Below the pieces are notes generated by a model. It made no database searches, was not told the DNA's origin, and worked only from the letters and a program-made list of their open reading frames with translations. From positions 1-64,000 of the forward strand of contig DATJLU010000078.1 in the NCBI GenBank assembly GCA_035509275.1: a stretch of DNA of 64,000 nucleotides, read 5' to 3'. The DNA comes from DAHUYF01 sp035509275. Lineage in GTDB: Bacteria; Pseudomonadota; Alphaproteobacteria; ATCC43930; CGMCC-115725. Positions 44,769-53,452 of the stretch are shown piece after piece. The translations under genes and the position numbers were made by a program. Numbering within the stretch: position 1 is the first letter of the stretch; the number at the start of each line of letters is the position of its first letter.

Positions 44769-45014
44769 TCAGTGCTCCCAAACCGGCTTGCCGAGATCGA
44801 CCGTGCTCGGGCTGGTGGCAACACCGGTCGCAGCGCCGGCGGCACCGCCGACGAGCGCGACCAGAGCGACGGGCCCGCCGAGCAGAGCGGCACCGACCGC
44901 GCCGGCACTGGCGCCGATCGCCGCGCCGCTCAAGCCGCGATCACCGGTGGTGGTGCCGCAGCCGGAGAGCGCGAGGCCGGCGAGAAGCAGCATGATCGTC
45001 AGGCGTTTGTTCAC
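44769..45014 (-). CDS. Small glycine-zipper lipoprotein, GTG start
   Basis: The 81-residue protein begins (M)NKRLTIMLLLAGLALSGC, a short lipoprotein signal with Cys19. It is followed by a glycine-zipper region (GAAIGASAGAVGAALLGGPVALVALVGGAAGAATG) able to pack in membranes, and a short C terminus. It resembles OmpA-less glycine-zipper lipoproteins (YMGG-like). The GTG start at 45014 has a GGAG site about 8 bases upstream; longer in-frame versions place the signal internally. A strong hairpin follows its stop. Confidence 0.7.
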   Translation of the reverse strand: MNKRLTIMLLLAGLALSGCGTTTGDRGLSGAAIGASAGAVGAALLGGPVALVALVGGAAGAATGVATSPSTVDLGKPVWEH

Positions 45015-45196
45015 GGGATTACTCCGGAACGTTGCGGTTGCATACCCCCAATAACGTTCCTTAGGGGACCCTGTCAGGTGACAATTTTGGGGCCGGCTAT
45101 CACGCATTTTCGGCGATCCCGTGCGCCGAGCCGAAACATGCGCGGCCAGAGCCGGGCATTTGACGCAAATCGGCTCGACAGTATGCTGTCGATCTC

Positions 45197-46363
45197 ATGG
45201 AACGCCTTCCGACCTTGATCATCGGCGGCGGGATCGGCGGCCTCACCGCCGCACTCGCCTTGAGCCGCGGCGGGCGCCGCGTCCACGTCCTCGAGAAATC
45301 GCCGGAATTCGGCGAGATCGGCGCCGGGCTGCAGCTCGCGCCCAACGCCATGCATGTGCTCGACGAGCTCGGCCTGGTGACGGAAATCGGCAAACAGGCG
45401 GTGTTTCCGGCGCGGCTGCAATGGATGGATGCGCTGGCCGCCCAACCGATCACCGCCGTCGATCTCGGCGCGGCGTTTCGCCAGCGCTATGGCCAGCCCT
45501 ACATCGTCATGCATCGCGGCGATCTGCTGGCAACGCTGCTCGAAGCCTGCCGCGCAGAGAAAGGCATCACGCTCGAAGCCGGCCGCGATGTGGTCGCGAT
45601 CGAAGATCACGGCGATGCCGCAAGCGTGCGCTGCATCGATGGCGCGGTCTACGACGCCGAGATTCTCATCGGCGCCGACGGGCTGCACTCGCTCGCGCGC
45701 CGCAGCCTCAGCAACGACGAGCCGGTGTGCGACGGCTGCGTCGCTTATCGCGGCACGATCCCGATGGCGCAGCTCTCGACTCACGCCGGCCTCGACAACG
45801 TCCTCATGTGGGTCGGGCCGCAGATGCATTTCGTGCAATATCCGCTGCGCCGCGGCGAGCTCTACAACCAGGTGGCCGTGTTCAAGAGCCCGCGCTATGC
45901 GCCCGGCGCCGAAGCGTGGGGAACCGTAGAGGAGCTCGACGCGCATTACGCGCAGACCTGCGACGATGTCCGCGCCGCCGTGCGCCTGATGTGGCGCGAC
46001 CGGCACTGGCCGATGTTCGATCGCAAGCCGATCGAGCGCTGGACGCAGAACCGGCTGGCGCTGCTCGGCGATGCCGCGCATCCGATGTACCAATACATCG
46101 CGCAAGGCGCCTGTCAGGCGATCGAGGACGGGCTCGCTCTCGCCCGGCATCTGACGGCTGCGCCGCAGGATCCCGCCGGCGCGCTGCGCGCCTATGAGCG
46201 TGCCCGGCTGTTGCGCACCGCGCGCGTCCAGCTGACGGCGCGGGCGATGGGGGTCTTCTTCCACCTCGACGGCGTCGCGGCGTCGGTGCGCAATACGATG
46301 ATGGCGGGCCGCCGCGCCGATGATTACACGCTGCTCGACTGGCTCTACGGCCATCGGATCTGA
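45197..46363 (+). CDS. FAD-dependent aromatic hydroxylase (salicylate hydroxylase-like)
   Basis: The 388-residue class-A flavoprotein monooxygenase has the N-terminal FAD motif GGGIGGLTAALAL, the NAD(P)H/FAD DG motif GADGLHSLARR and the GD motif LLGDAAHPMYQYIAQGACQAIED. The sequence fits the salicylate 1-hydroxylase and 3-hydroxybenzoate 6-hydroxylase group. Monohydroxylated aromatic acids are likely substrates. The ATG at 45197 has no strong ribosome site. If it makes gentisate or catechol, the cognate ring-cleavage enzyme is not in the window. Confidence 0.85.
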   Translation: MERLPTLIIGGGIGGLTAALALSRGGRRVHVLEKSPEFGEIGAGLQLAPNAMHVLDELGLVTEIGKQAVFPARLQWMDALAAQPITAVDLGAAFRQRYGQPYIVMHRGDLLATLLEACRAEKGITLEAGRDVVAIEDHGDAASVRCIDGAVYDAEILIGADGLHSLARRSLSNDEPVCDGCVAYRGTIPMAQLSTHAGLDNVLMWVGPQMHFVQYPLRRGELYNQVAVFKSPRYAPGAEAWGTVEELDAHYAQTCDDVRAAVRLMWRDRHWPMFDRKPIERWTQNRLALLGDAAHPMYQYIAQGACQAIEDGLALARHLTAAPQDPAGALRAYERARLLRTARVQLTARAMGVFFHLDGVAASVRNTMMAGRRADDYTLLDWLYGHRI

Positions 46364-46548
46364 GCCGATCGCTCGATTACCCCGCGAATCCGGGCCGAAT
46401 CTCAGCCTTTGGCAGCGACGCGCGGACTCATAAAGGTCACGGAAATACCTCAACCGCCGCGATCGCGAGTGGCTAGATTTGAGCCAATAAGTTAACACCC
46501 GGGGACAAGCTCGACAGGAGATGCGACGGCCAACCTTGGAGGTGGCGC

Positions 46549-47283
46549 ATGAGCTTGGTTCCTGCCGACGGTCTTTATCGCCGCAGGATTTTCCATTCCG
46601 GAAGGCACGCATCGCGCCGGATGATGGCGATGCGGCTCGCAGCCATGGTTGCGGGCAGCGGCGTTTTTCTGTCTCCAACGCTACCTGCGACGACACCCAT
46701 CGGCCCGCTGACGCTGGCGTCGGGGAGCGCCGCCACGGAAGGCGACGCGGTCGCCGCGGTGCTCCCCGAGCAACCGGCCGCGCCGGCGCAGCCCGTATCG
46801 CTGCCGGTCTCCGAGCCCAAACCGGCCGATGAGGTCGTGCCGCTCGCCACGGCGAGCAACGCCGCCACGAGCCCGGCCATGGACGCGCCCACGCCCGCAC
46901 CGGCAGTCATCCCCATCGCGGCCACGGTCGCGCCGACGCCGCCGGTTGCGGCACAAGCAAGCCCGTCTCCGACGCCGTCCGTCGCGGCGAAACCGAGCCC
47001 GCCGCCGTCGCCGCCCGCCGCAGCGCGGACAAAGCCGCCGCAGACCTTCATGGAGCTCACCTATTATTCCGATCGAGCTTCGGCGCGCCGTGGCGCGGTC
47101 AGGCTGCGCCGGATGTGGGGGCCGGCGCTGGCGGGGATGCCGCTGCAGGTCATGCCGGCGGAAGCGCGGGGAAAGACGATCTGGCGGGTCGTCGCAGGAC
47201 CGGCGGCCAGCCGCGAACGCGCCGAGAAGTTCTGCTCCGTCGTGCACCGGGCGGGCCGCACCTGCTCGGTCGCCGCTATCTAG
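46549..47283 (+). CDS. SPOR-domain protein with Pro/Ala linker
   Basis: The 244-residue protein has a basic N terminus, a hydrophobic segment (about 24-40, MRLAAMVAGSGVFLSPTLPA) that serves as signal anchor, a Pro/Ala-rich linker of about 110 residues, and a C-terminal SPOR domain (about 165-244) with FMELTYYSDRASARRGAVRL and IWRVVAGPAASRERAEKFC. SPOR domains bind denuded glycan at division septa. A GGAGG site precedes the ATG at 46549. It ends at a terminator shared with the convergent MarR gene. Confidence 0.75.
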   Translation: MSLVPADGLYRRRIFHSGRHASRRMMAMRLAAMVAGSGVFLSPTLPATTPIGPLTLASGSAATEGDAVAAVLPEQPAAPAQPVSLPVSEPKPADEVVPLATASNAATSPAMDAPTPAPAVIPIAATVAPTPPVAAQASPSPTPSVAAKPSPPPSPPAAARTKPPQTFMELTYYSDRASARRGAVRLRRMWGPALAGMPLQVMPAEARGKTIWRVVAGPAASRERAEKFCSVVHRAGRTCSVAAI

Positions 47284-47308
47284 AAGCGCCCGCTCAGAGC
47301 GGGCGCTT
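47284..47308. terminator. Bidirectional terminator
   Basis: AAGCGCCCGC pairs with GCGGGCGCTT around a TCAGA loop; a short T run follows on the plus strand. The hairpin begins at the SPOR stop and includes the MarR stop codon (47294-47296), so it can end both convergent transcripts. Confidence 0.65.
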
Positions 47309-47776
47309 TCCCGGCGTTGACACGACCCGCAAGGGTACGCGGCTGTAGCGGTTGTTGATCTGCACCAGCTTGGTGAGGAGCGCCATGAAGTGGCGCCGCT
47401 CGGCCGGCGCCAGCGGCGCCAGGATGCGCTGCTGCGCCCGTTCGACCGCCGCGTCGATGCGGTCCAGCAGAGCCTTGCCGCGCCGGGTAGTCCGCAGCCG
47501 CTTCACCCGCCGATCCTCGCCGCCGCCCTGGCGTCGGATCAGCCCTTTGGCCTCGAGCCGCGCCAGCACATGGCCGAGGGTCGAGCGATCGAAAGCGATG
47601 AGCGGCGACAGCCGGCTCGCATCGATGTCCGGCTGCTCGCCGATCGCCACCAACGCGGCGTATTGCACCGGCGTCACGCCGAACGCGGCGGTCTCCTCCA
47701 TGAAGAGCGCGATGGCAATCTGCTGGCTGCGCCGGACGAGATGGCCCGGCATGGCGTAGAGATCGTCGAGCAGCAT
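47294..47776 (-). CDS. MarR-family transcriptional regulator
   Basis: This 160-residue MarR protein has the winged-helix core (about 55-100): ALVAIGEQPDIDASRLSPLIAFDRSTLGHVLARLEAKGLIRRQGGGEDRRVKRL, with dimerising helices on both sides. MarR proteins respond to phenolic or other aromatic ligands, fitting the surrounding catabolic genes. It is 30 bases downstream of the ETF-QO stop on the same strand, so they may be co-transcribed, with ETF-QO or another gene as target. Confidence 0.88.
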   Translation of the reverse strand: MLLDDLYAMPGHLVRRSQQIAIALFMEETAAFGVTPVQYAALVAIGEQPDIDASRLSPLIAFDRSTLGHVLARLEAKGLIRRQGGGEDRRVKRLRTTRRGKALLDRIDAAVERAQQRILAPLAPAERRHFMALLTKLVQINNRYSRVPLRVVSTPGKRPL

Positions 47777-47806
47777 GCGCGATCATCCAGGCCCTGCGGC
47801 CGGCCC

Positions 47807-49468
47807 TCACATATTCGGATAGTTCGGGCCGCCGCCGCCTTCCGGCACGGTCCAGACGATGTTCTGCGGCGGATCCTTGATGTCGCAGGTCTTGCAGTGG
47901 ACGCAGTTCTGGAAGTTGATGACGAAGCGCGGATTGCCGCCCTCGCCGTCGCGCACGACTTCATAGACGCCGGCGGGGCAATAGCGCTGCGCCGGCTCGT
48001 CGAAGACCGGCAGCGTGTAGGTGATGGGAATGGCGGGGTCCTTGAGCTTCAAATGACAGGGCTGATCCTCGCGGTGATTGGTGTTGGAGATGAACACCGA
48101 GGACAGCCGGTCGAAGCTGATGACGCCATCGGGCTTGGGATAGGCGATGCGCGGCGCTTGCGCGGCTTTCTCGAGGCTGACGAAATCGGTCTTTTTGTGG
48201 TGCAAGGTGTAGGGCAGCAGCTTGCCCAGGCCGAGGTGATGGAGCCACATCTGCAGCCCGCCGTGGAGCGTGCCGAGCTTCGCTCCCCAACGCAGCCCCG
48301 GCTTGACGTTCCGCACCTTCCACAGATCCTGATAGGCCCAGCTCTGACGGAAGGCGCTCTCATAGCCGTCGAGCACGTCATGGCCCTCGGAGCCGGCGCT
48401 GAGGCGCTGGAACGCGGCCTCGGCGGCGAGCATGCCGGTCTTCATCGCGTTATGGCTGCCTTTGATGCGCGGCACATTGACGAAGCCGGCGGCGCACCCG
48501 ATCAGCGCCCCGCCGGGAAAGGCCAGTTTCGGCACCGATTGCAGCCCGCCTTCGTTGATGGCGCGCGCACCATAGGCGATGCGCTTGCCGCCTTCGAGAT
48601 AGGGCTTCACCAGCGGATGATGCTTGAAGCGCTGGAACTCCTCATAGGGCGAGAGATGCGGGTTCCAGTAGTCGAGATTGACGACGAAGCCGAGCGAGAC
48701 CTGATTGTCCTCGAGATGGTACATGAAGGAGCCGCCGAAGGTCCGGTCGTCGAGCGGCCAGCCCATGGTGTGCAGCACCAGGCCCGGCTTGTGCTTCGCG
48801 GGATCGACCTGCCACAGCTCCTTGAGGCCGATGCCGTATTTCTGCGGATCGACACCGTCGCGCAGATTGAAGCGGCGCATCAGCTGCTCCGACAGGCTGC
48901 CGCGCGCGCCTTCCGCAAAGAACGTGTATTTGCCGTGCAGCTCGACGCCCGGCGTGTAGCGGTCGGTATGCTCACCTGATTTGCCGAGCCCCATATCGCC
49001 GGTGGCGACGCCCTTGACCGAACCATCCTCGTGAAAGAGCACTTCCGCGCCGGCAAAGCCGGCATAAATCTCGACGCCGAGCGCTTCCGCCTGCTGCGCC
49101 AGCCAACGGCAGAGATTGCCGAGGCTGACGGCATAGCAGCCGTGGTTGCTGAGGAGCGGCGGCATCAGCGCCGCCGGGAAGCGCAGGGCGCGGCGCTCGG
49201 TCAAATAATAGAAGCGGTCGTCGGTCACCGGCGTATTGAGCGGCGCGCCCTTGTCCTTCCAGTCCGGCATCAGCTCGTTGAGGGCGATCGGATCGACCAC
49301 CGCGCCCGACAGGATATGGGCGCCGATCTCCGAGCCTTTCTCGATGATGCAAACGCCGATCTCGCTGCCGCCCTCGGCCGCCAGCTGCTTCAGCCGGATC
49401 GCCGCGGCCAGCCCCGCCGGGCCGCCGCCGACGATCACGACGTCGTATTGCATGGAATCGCGTTCCAT
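47807..49468 (-). CDS. Electron transfer flavoprotein-ubiquinone oxidoreductase
   Basis: The 553-residue enzyme transfers electrons from reduced ETF to the quinone pool. Visible are the FAD motif VVIVGGGPAGLAAAI and the C-terminal ferredoxin-like [4Fe-4S] region, FQNCVHCKTCDIKDP, with a further Cys in YCPAG. The ubiquinone/membrane-surface segments lie in the central domain. Length matches the family. The ATG at 49468 (GGGGGAAA upstream) and 49453 are alternatives. ETF itself is not in the window. It receives electrons from acyl-CoA dehydrogenases, as expected in an aromatic-CoA-degrading bacterium. Confidence 0.92.
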   Translation of the reverse strand: MERDSMQYDVVIVGGGPAGLAAAIRLKQLAAEGGSEIGVCIIEKGSEIGAHILSGAVVDPIALNELMPDWKDKGAPLNTPVTDDRFYYLTERRALRFPAALMPPLLSNHGCYAVSLGNLCRWLAQQAEALGVEIYAGFAGAEVLFHEDGSVKGVATGDMGLGKSGEHTDRYTPGVELHGKYTFFAEGARGSLSEQLMRRFNLRDGVDPQKYGIGLKELWQVDPAKHKPGLVLHTMGWPLDDRTFGGSFMYHLEDNQVSLGFVVNLDYWNPHLSPYEEFQRFKHHPLVKPYLEGGKRIAYGARAINEGGLQSVPKLAFPGGALIGCAAGFVNVPRIKGSHNAMKTGMLAAEAAFQRLSAGSEGHDVLDGYESAFRQSWAYQDLWKVRNVKPGLRWGAKLGTLHGGLQMWLHHLGLGKLLPYTLHHKKTDFVSLEKAAQAPRIAYPKPDGVISFDRLSSVFISNTNHREDQPCHLKLKDPAIPITYTLPVFDEPAQRYCPAGVYEVVRDGEGGNPRFVINFQNCVHCKTCDIKDPPQNIVWTVPEGGGGPNYPNM

Positions 49469-49541
49469 CCGCCTTTCCCCCGACCCTTATCGATGGGAAT
49501 TAGCGCCCGCTCCGGCGCAAGGCAAATCGCGCCGCCGCCGG

Positions 49542-49982
49542 TCAGCGCGCCTGGTCGAGCCCGGCGAGATTGGCGTAGACGCGCCGCAGAAGGCGTTTCA
49601 GCGTCTGCTCCTCCGCCGCGCTGAGCCCGGCCAGGGCCAGGCGCTCGTAGCGCTGCGCCGTCGGGATGATGGCGCGCGTCCGGCCGCGGCCTTTCTGGGT
49701 CAGCGCGATGCGCCGCTCGCGCCGGTCGGCATTGCCGTTGAGGCGCGCGACGAGGCCTTGCCGCGCCATGCGGGTGACCAGACGCGACAGCGTCGAAAGA
49801 TCGATCGAGGTGAGGCTGGCGAGATCGGAAAGCCGCTGCTCGCCGGCGGCGGCAAGCACCGCCAGCACGCGCCATTCCTGCAGCGCAACGCCGGTGGCGG
49901 CGATGTCGCGGGCGAAACTGACCGCGAGCCGCACGCCGGCGCGGTTGATGAGATAGGGCAGGAACTGGTCGAGATCGAACAT
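49542..49982 (-). CDS. MarR-family transcriptional regulator
   Basis: The 146-residue protein has a MarR winged helix (about 40-95: LQEWRVLAVLAAAGEQRLSDLASLTSIDLSTLSRLVTRMARQGLVARLNGNADRRERRIAL). It begins 10 bases after the LLM gene stop, so the two are one transcript, and a palindrome of MarR-operator form stands upstream of that LLM gene. It is therefore likely an autoregulator of the pair (inference). Confidence 0.88.
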   Translation of the reverse strand: MFDLDQFLPYLINRAGVRLAVSFARDIAATGVALQEWRVLAVLAAAGEQRLSDLASLTSIDLSTLSRLVTRMARQGLVARLNGNADRRERRIALTQKGRGRTRAIIPTAQRYERLALAGLSAAEEQTLKRLLRRVYANLAGLDQAR

Positions 49983-49992
49983 GGTGCGGGCG

Positions 49993-51063
49993 CTACTGCG
50001 CGGCGATGCGGCTCCCGGCGAAGACCGGCATGATCTCGCGGGCGAAGCGGTCCATTTGCTCCGTCACCATGGCGTAAGGCTTGAGCCCATAGTTGAAATA
50101 GAGGATGACCTCGGCAATGCCGGCCGCTTCGACGGCTTTGAGGTCGTCGATGATCTTTTGCGGGCTGCCGGTGAGAATCGATTTCGCGGTCAGGTTCTCC
50201 GCTTTCATGTTCTTGAGGATGTCGACGATCTCGAGGAAGTATTTGAGCGTCGGCGGTACCGTCTTGGCATCCGACGGGAAGGCGGCGATCAGCGCGTCCT
50301 TGAAGTAGCGCAGCAGCGCCGCGCGGCCGTAATCCTCTTCGGCCTTGGTGTCGGCGATGTGGATGAAATAACTGCACATGGCGCGGCGTGGCGCGCGGCG
50401 GTGCCGCAGGCACTCCTCGCGGAAAGCGGCGACGCCTTGCGCCAGGCTGCCATAGACCATGGCGGCGGCAAAGGGCGCGAAGATGATGTTCCAGTCGTTG
50501 CGCGCCGCCAGCTCCATCGAGAGCCGCGAGAAGCAGGCGACATAGGGGCGGAGCGGCCTTTGCAGCGGCTGCGGCCGCACTTCGAGATTGTCGAAGGCGT
50601 AGTACTTGCCTTTGTGCGACCACTTGCCGGTCTCGGTCCAGGCGCGCCACACGATCTCGAGACCCTCGGCGAAGATCTCGGCGGAATCCTGGAACGGCGC
50701 GCCGAAAGGCGCGTATTCGAGCCGGTCATAGCCGCGGCCGGCGGCGAAATCGACGCGGCCGCCGGAGAGCAGGTCGAGCGTTGCCCATTCCTCGGCGACG
50801 TGAAGCGGATGATGCACGGGCAGCAGCACGACCGCGGGGGCAAGGCGGATGCGCTGGGTGGCGCCGGCGATCTGCGCCAACAGGATGTTCGGGCAGGGAT
50901 TGATGCCGAGCAGGTTGAAATGATGCTCGCCGATCCAGGCGGAATGGAGACCGATCTCCTCGGCATAAAGCGCCTGGCGATAGATCTCCTGGAGGAACTG
51001 CTCCGGCGTGCGCGGATTGTTGGGGTAGCGGTTGTCCGACAGCGTGAAATAACCGAACTCCAT
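49993..51063 (-). CDS. LLM-class flavin-dependent oxidoreductase
   Basis: The 356-residue protein is a luciferase-like TIM-barrel monooxygenase: MEFGYFTLSDN start, WIGEHHFNLLG motif near residue 42, LLSGGRVDFAAGRGYD and a C-terminal helix. It belongs to the same superfamily as the gene at 15532-16521 but is clearly distinct in sequence. FMN-dependent oxygenation of an unknown compound is expected. A GGGAGGA site precedes the ATG at 51063. A marR gene follows in the same transcript and an operator-like palindrome lies 45-60 bases upstream. Confidence 0.87.
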   Translation of the reverse strand: MEFGYFTLSDNRYPNNPRTPEQFLQEIYRQALYAEEIGLHSAWIGEHHFNLLGINPCPNILLAQIAGATQRIRLAPAVVLLPVHHPLHVAEEWATLDLLSGGRVDFAAGRGYDRLEYAPFGAPFQDSAEIFAEGLEIVWRAWTETGKWSHKGKYYAFDNLEVRPQPLQRPLRPYVACFSRLSMELAARNDWNIIFAPFAAAMVYGSLAQGVAAFREECLRHRRAPRRAMCSYFIHIADTKAEEDYGRAALLRYFKDALIAAFPSDAKTVPPTLKYFLEIVDILKNMKAENLTAKSILTGSPQKIIDDLKAVEAAGIAEVILYFNYGLKPYAMVTEQMDRFAREIMPVFAGSRIAAQ

Positions 51064-51107
51064 GGCGTCCTCCCGCGATTCTTATGCGCGGAAGTGTGCA
51101 CCATGAT

Positions 51108-51123
51108 ACTTGCAATTGCAAGT
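51108..51123. promoter_or_regulatory. MarR-type operator palindrome
   Basis: ACTTGCAATTGCAAGT is a perfect 16-bp palindrome built from two TTGCAA halves, the form used by many MarR repressors. It lies 45 bases upstream of the LLM start and is the only perfect long palindrome in that spacer. Confidence 0.65.
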
Positions 51124-51147
51124 TTCTGTCGAGCCATGAAAAGAGGT

Positions 51148-51234
51148 ACCACAGAGACGGCGAGGCAGTGAGAGAACGGATCGGCACGCTTGGCGCGCCG
51201 TTCAATCCCCTCACTGCCTCACTGGCTCTGTGGT
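51148..51234. repeat. Long imperfect inverted repeat
   Basis: Two 25-base arms (51148-51172 and 51210-51234) match as inverted copies at 22 of 25 positions, beginning ACCACAGAG and ending GGCAGTGAG, around a 37-base centre. It resembles the mobile CCACAGAG-type extragenic repeats of bacteria. It lies between the LLM promoter region and the stop of the CmcJ-like gene. Confidence 0.6.
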
Positions 51235-51249
51235 TAACTGCTTGCCGCC

Positions 51250-52071
51250 TCAGAAGAAGGCGAAGGCGCGGACCTCGATACTTTCGCGCGGCGGGGCGCC
51301 GGCGGCCGTGCTGGGATCGTCGAAGGCGGTGTGGACGGAGAGCCGCGCACGGCCGTCGCGGGCGCTGTCGAAGCATTTGATCAGCAGCACTTCGTCGGCG
51401 GTCATGTCGGGGAAATAGACCCAGCGATGGCGCGGGTTCCAGCTGACCGTATAGATCTCGCCGGTCCGGTCGGGGTAGCGCAGCTCGGTGCGGACGAGGT
51501 CGGCGGGATCGAGGCTGCGCGCATCGCAGAGGGCGAGCGGTGTCGTCTTCACCGGCCCTTGGATCGGCCGCCACACATTGATCTCAGCGAAGCGGCGGCG
51601 CAGACGCGCCTCGGCCGCCTCGGCCGGCAGCAGATCGCGCACGCGCTGCGGCGCCGAATCCTCGGTGTAGTCGTTGTGGACGCGCGCCGCCGGCCCGCGT
51701 ACGCGCCGGCCGCTCTGCTGCTCGGGCGCGGTGTTGCGCACAGTGTGATCGAAGATCAGAATTTCGGTAGCGCCGGTCGCGGCTTTGAGCAGCCGCTCGA
51801 TCTCCGGGTAGTAGACGCGCTTGACCGCCTCTGGGTCGTAGAAATCAGGCACCCCCGTCGCGACGCGGCGCAGCTCGAAGCCCTCGCCATCCAGCGTCGT
51901 TTCGAGCCCACGGCCGTTGGCGATCGCCACCCTGTGCGGGTCGAGCTCGCCGCTCCGCGCCGGCATGCCCGGAGGCGGCTCAGAGGTATAGGTGAAAGGC
52001 GTCCCCTCGCCGGGCAACATGTAGTTGAGCGGCGCCCGGACCCCGTCGATCACCGTCGCATTCCCTTCCAT
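51250..52071 (-). CDS. CmcJ/NvfI-family oxygenase-like protein
   Basis: The 273-residue protein belongs to the CmcJ/AsaB/NvfI family of Fe(II)-type enzymes related to 2-oxoglutarate oxygenases. Its hallmarks are the double-beta-helix metal motif VHNDYTEDSAPQRVR, an INVWRPIQGPVKTTPLALCDARS segment, and a terminal HTAFDDP region. Relatives in antibiotic (cephamycin) and fungal meroterpenoid pathways hydroxylate or isomerise substrates; the bacterial ones are mostly uncharacterised. A GGAGGAGG site precedes the ATG at 52071. No biosynthetic gene cluster is visible around it. Confidence 0.8.
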   Translation of the reverse strand: MEGNATVIDGVRAPLNYMLPGEGTPFTYTSEPPPGMPARSGELDPHRVAIANGRGLETTLDGEGFELRRVATGVPDFYDPEAVKRVYYPEIERLLKAATGATEILIFDHTVRNTAPEQQSGRRVRGPAARVHNDYTEDSAPQRVRDLLPAEAAEARLRRRFAEINVWRPIQGPVKTTPLALCDARSLDPADLVRTELRYPDRTGEIYTVSWNPRHRWVYFPDMTADEVLLIKCFDSARDGRARLSVHTAFDDPSTAAGAPPRESIEVRAFAFF

Positions 52072-52092
52072 GGACTTCCTCCTCCGTGCCGT

Positions 52093-52296
52093 TCAGTCGC
52101 GCCAGAACGGCTTGTCGATTTCGTAGCGAGCTTGCGCCGGCGAAACGCCGATGTCACGCAACGACCGCTCGTCGAAACGCGCCAGCTCGGCGCGGTCCCG
52201 GATCCGGCGGCGCCAGCTGCGCAGTGTCGCGCGCGCCCTCGCCAGCAGGCTCGGTCCTTGAGAAATTGTCAGGCTTCCGTAATTGATATCGACCAT
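52093..52296 (-). CDS. DUF1127 small protein
   Basis: This 67-residue protein ends with the DUF1127 signature ELARFDERSLRDIGVSPAQARYEIDKPFW, a small Arg-rich alphaproteobacterial domain. Some members bind RNA and affect phosphate and stress responses. A basic helix precedes the domain. It is convergent with nothing and lies 21 bases upstream of the CmcJ-like gene on the same strand, with its promoter in the spacer shared with the divergent LysR gene. Confidence 0.85.
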   Translation of the reverse strand: MVDINYGSLTISQGPSLLARARATLRSWRRRIRDRAELARFDERSLRDIGVSPAQARYEIDKPFWRD

Positions 52297-52410
52297 GGTA
52301 GCACCCGATCAGAGGCTTCTTCGCCTATGAAATAGGGCTATCCCGATGCCAGAACAAAGGATGGTTTCTCAGTCTTGACATGAGAAAATATCATCTTAAT
52401 CTGCATTCGC

Positions 52411-53310
52411 ATGAACGGCCTTCCGTCGCTCAACGGGCTGCGCGCCTTCGAAGCGGCGGCGCGGCATCTCAGCTTCACCCGCGCCGCCGCAGAGCTGAAC
52501 GTGACGCAAACGGCGATCAGCCATCAGATCCGCCGGCTCGAGGCGCAGCTCGGCTTGCGGCTGTTCCTGCGCAAGAACCGCAATTTGAGGCTGACGCGTG
52601 AGGCGCAGGACTACCTGCCGGCGGTGCGTGCCGCGTTCGAGGATTTGCGGCTCGCCACCGACCGCATGCTGAAAGGCGGCCGCGACCAGCTCCTCATCGT
52701 CAGCACCATGGCCTCGCTCGCCGCCAAATGGCTGCTGCCGCGGCTCGCCGCGTTCCAGGAGCAGCATCCCAGCATCGAGGTGCGCATCAGCAGCTCCTCG
52801 CAGCTCGTCGATTTCCGCCGCGAGGAGGTCGATCTCGCCATCCGCTATGGCCGCGGCAGCTGGCCCGGCCTCCGCGCTCATTGGCTCATGGCGGAGGATA
52901 TTTTCCCGGTGTGCAGCCCGGCGCTGCTCAAGGGGGCGAAGCCGCTGCGGCGACCGCAGGACCTGGTCAACCACACGCTCATCCATGGCAGCCTCTCGCG
53001 CGAGGACTGGCAGGTCTGGCTCACCGCGGCCGGGCTGCCCAAAGCGCTGGCCCTCCGGCCGGGCCTCAGCTTCGATCTCAGCCTGATGGCGCTGCAAGCG
53101 GCGATCGACGGGCTTGGCGTCGCGCTCGGCCGCAGCGCCTTCGTCGAGGGCGATATCGCCGCCGGGCGGCTGGTGGTGCCGTTCGAGATGAAGCTGCCGG
53201 CCGAGGCCGGCTATTACGTCGTCGCGCCCGAGGAGACGGCCGACACGCCCAAGATCGCCCTCTTCCGCGATTGGCTCATCGCCAATGCGGCGGTGCGGCC
53301 GGCAAGCTAG
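52411..53310 (+). CDS. LysR-family regulator, GcvA-like
   Basis: The 299-residue regulator has the GcvA-type DNA-binding start MNGLPSLNGLRAFEAAARHLSFTRAAAELNVTQTAISHQIRRLEAQLG and an effector domain (about 95-295) with IEVRISSSSQLVDFRREEVDLAIRYG. GcvA-like LysRs commonly sit beside genes they control. Here the neighbour is the divergent DUF1127 gene and the CmcJ-like gene behind it. The ATG at 52411 has no strong ribosome site but matches the family N terminus exactly. Confidence 0.9.
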   Translation: MNGLPSLNGLRAFEAAARHLSFTRAAAELNVTQTAISHQIRRLEAQLGLRLFLRKNRNLRLTREAQDYLPAVRAAFEDLRLATDRMLKGGRDQLLIVSTMASLAAKWLLPRLAAFQEQHPSIEVRISSSSQLVDFRREEVDLAIRYGRGSWPGLRAHWLMAEDIFPVCSPALLKGAKPLRRPQDLVNHTLIHGSLSREDWQVWLTAAGLPKALALRPGLSFDLSLMALQAAIDGLGVALGRSAFVEGDIAAGRLVVPFEMKLPAEAGYYVVAPEETADTPKIALFRDWLIANAAVRPAS

Positions 53311-53346
53311 GGCGAACAAGGGAAAGCATTACCTTTTTCGCTTTCA

Positions 53347-53394
53347 CCGCGAAAGCGGGGACCCTGGGCCACTGGATTCCCGCTTTCGCGGGAA
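53347..53394. repeat. REP-like doublet, divergent hairpins
   Basis: CCGCGAAAGCGG (53347-53358) and TTCCCGCTTTCGCGGGAA (53377-53394) are the same CGCTTTCGCG-core motif seen at 19630-19702, here in the opposite relative orientation and separated by 18 bases. Both stems keep a four-base GAAA or TTTC loop. It lies just after the LysR stop. Confidence 0.75.
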
Positions 53395-53452
53395 AGGCAG
53401 AATTATGGTGTGCGAAATCGTGGTCTGCGAATAAGCATTCACCGATGGCACT

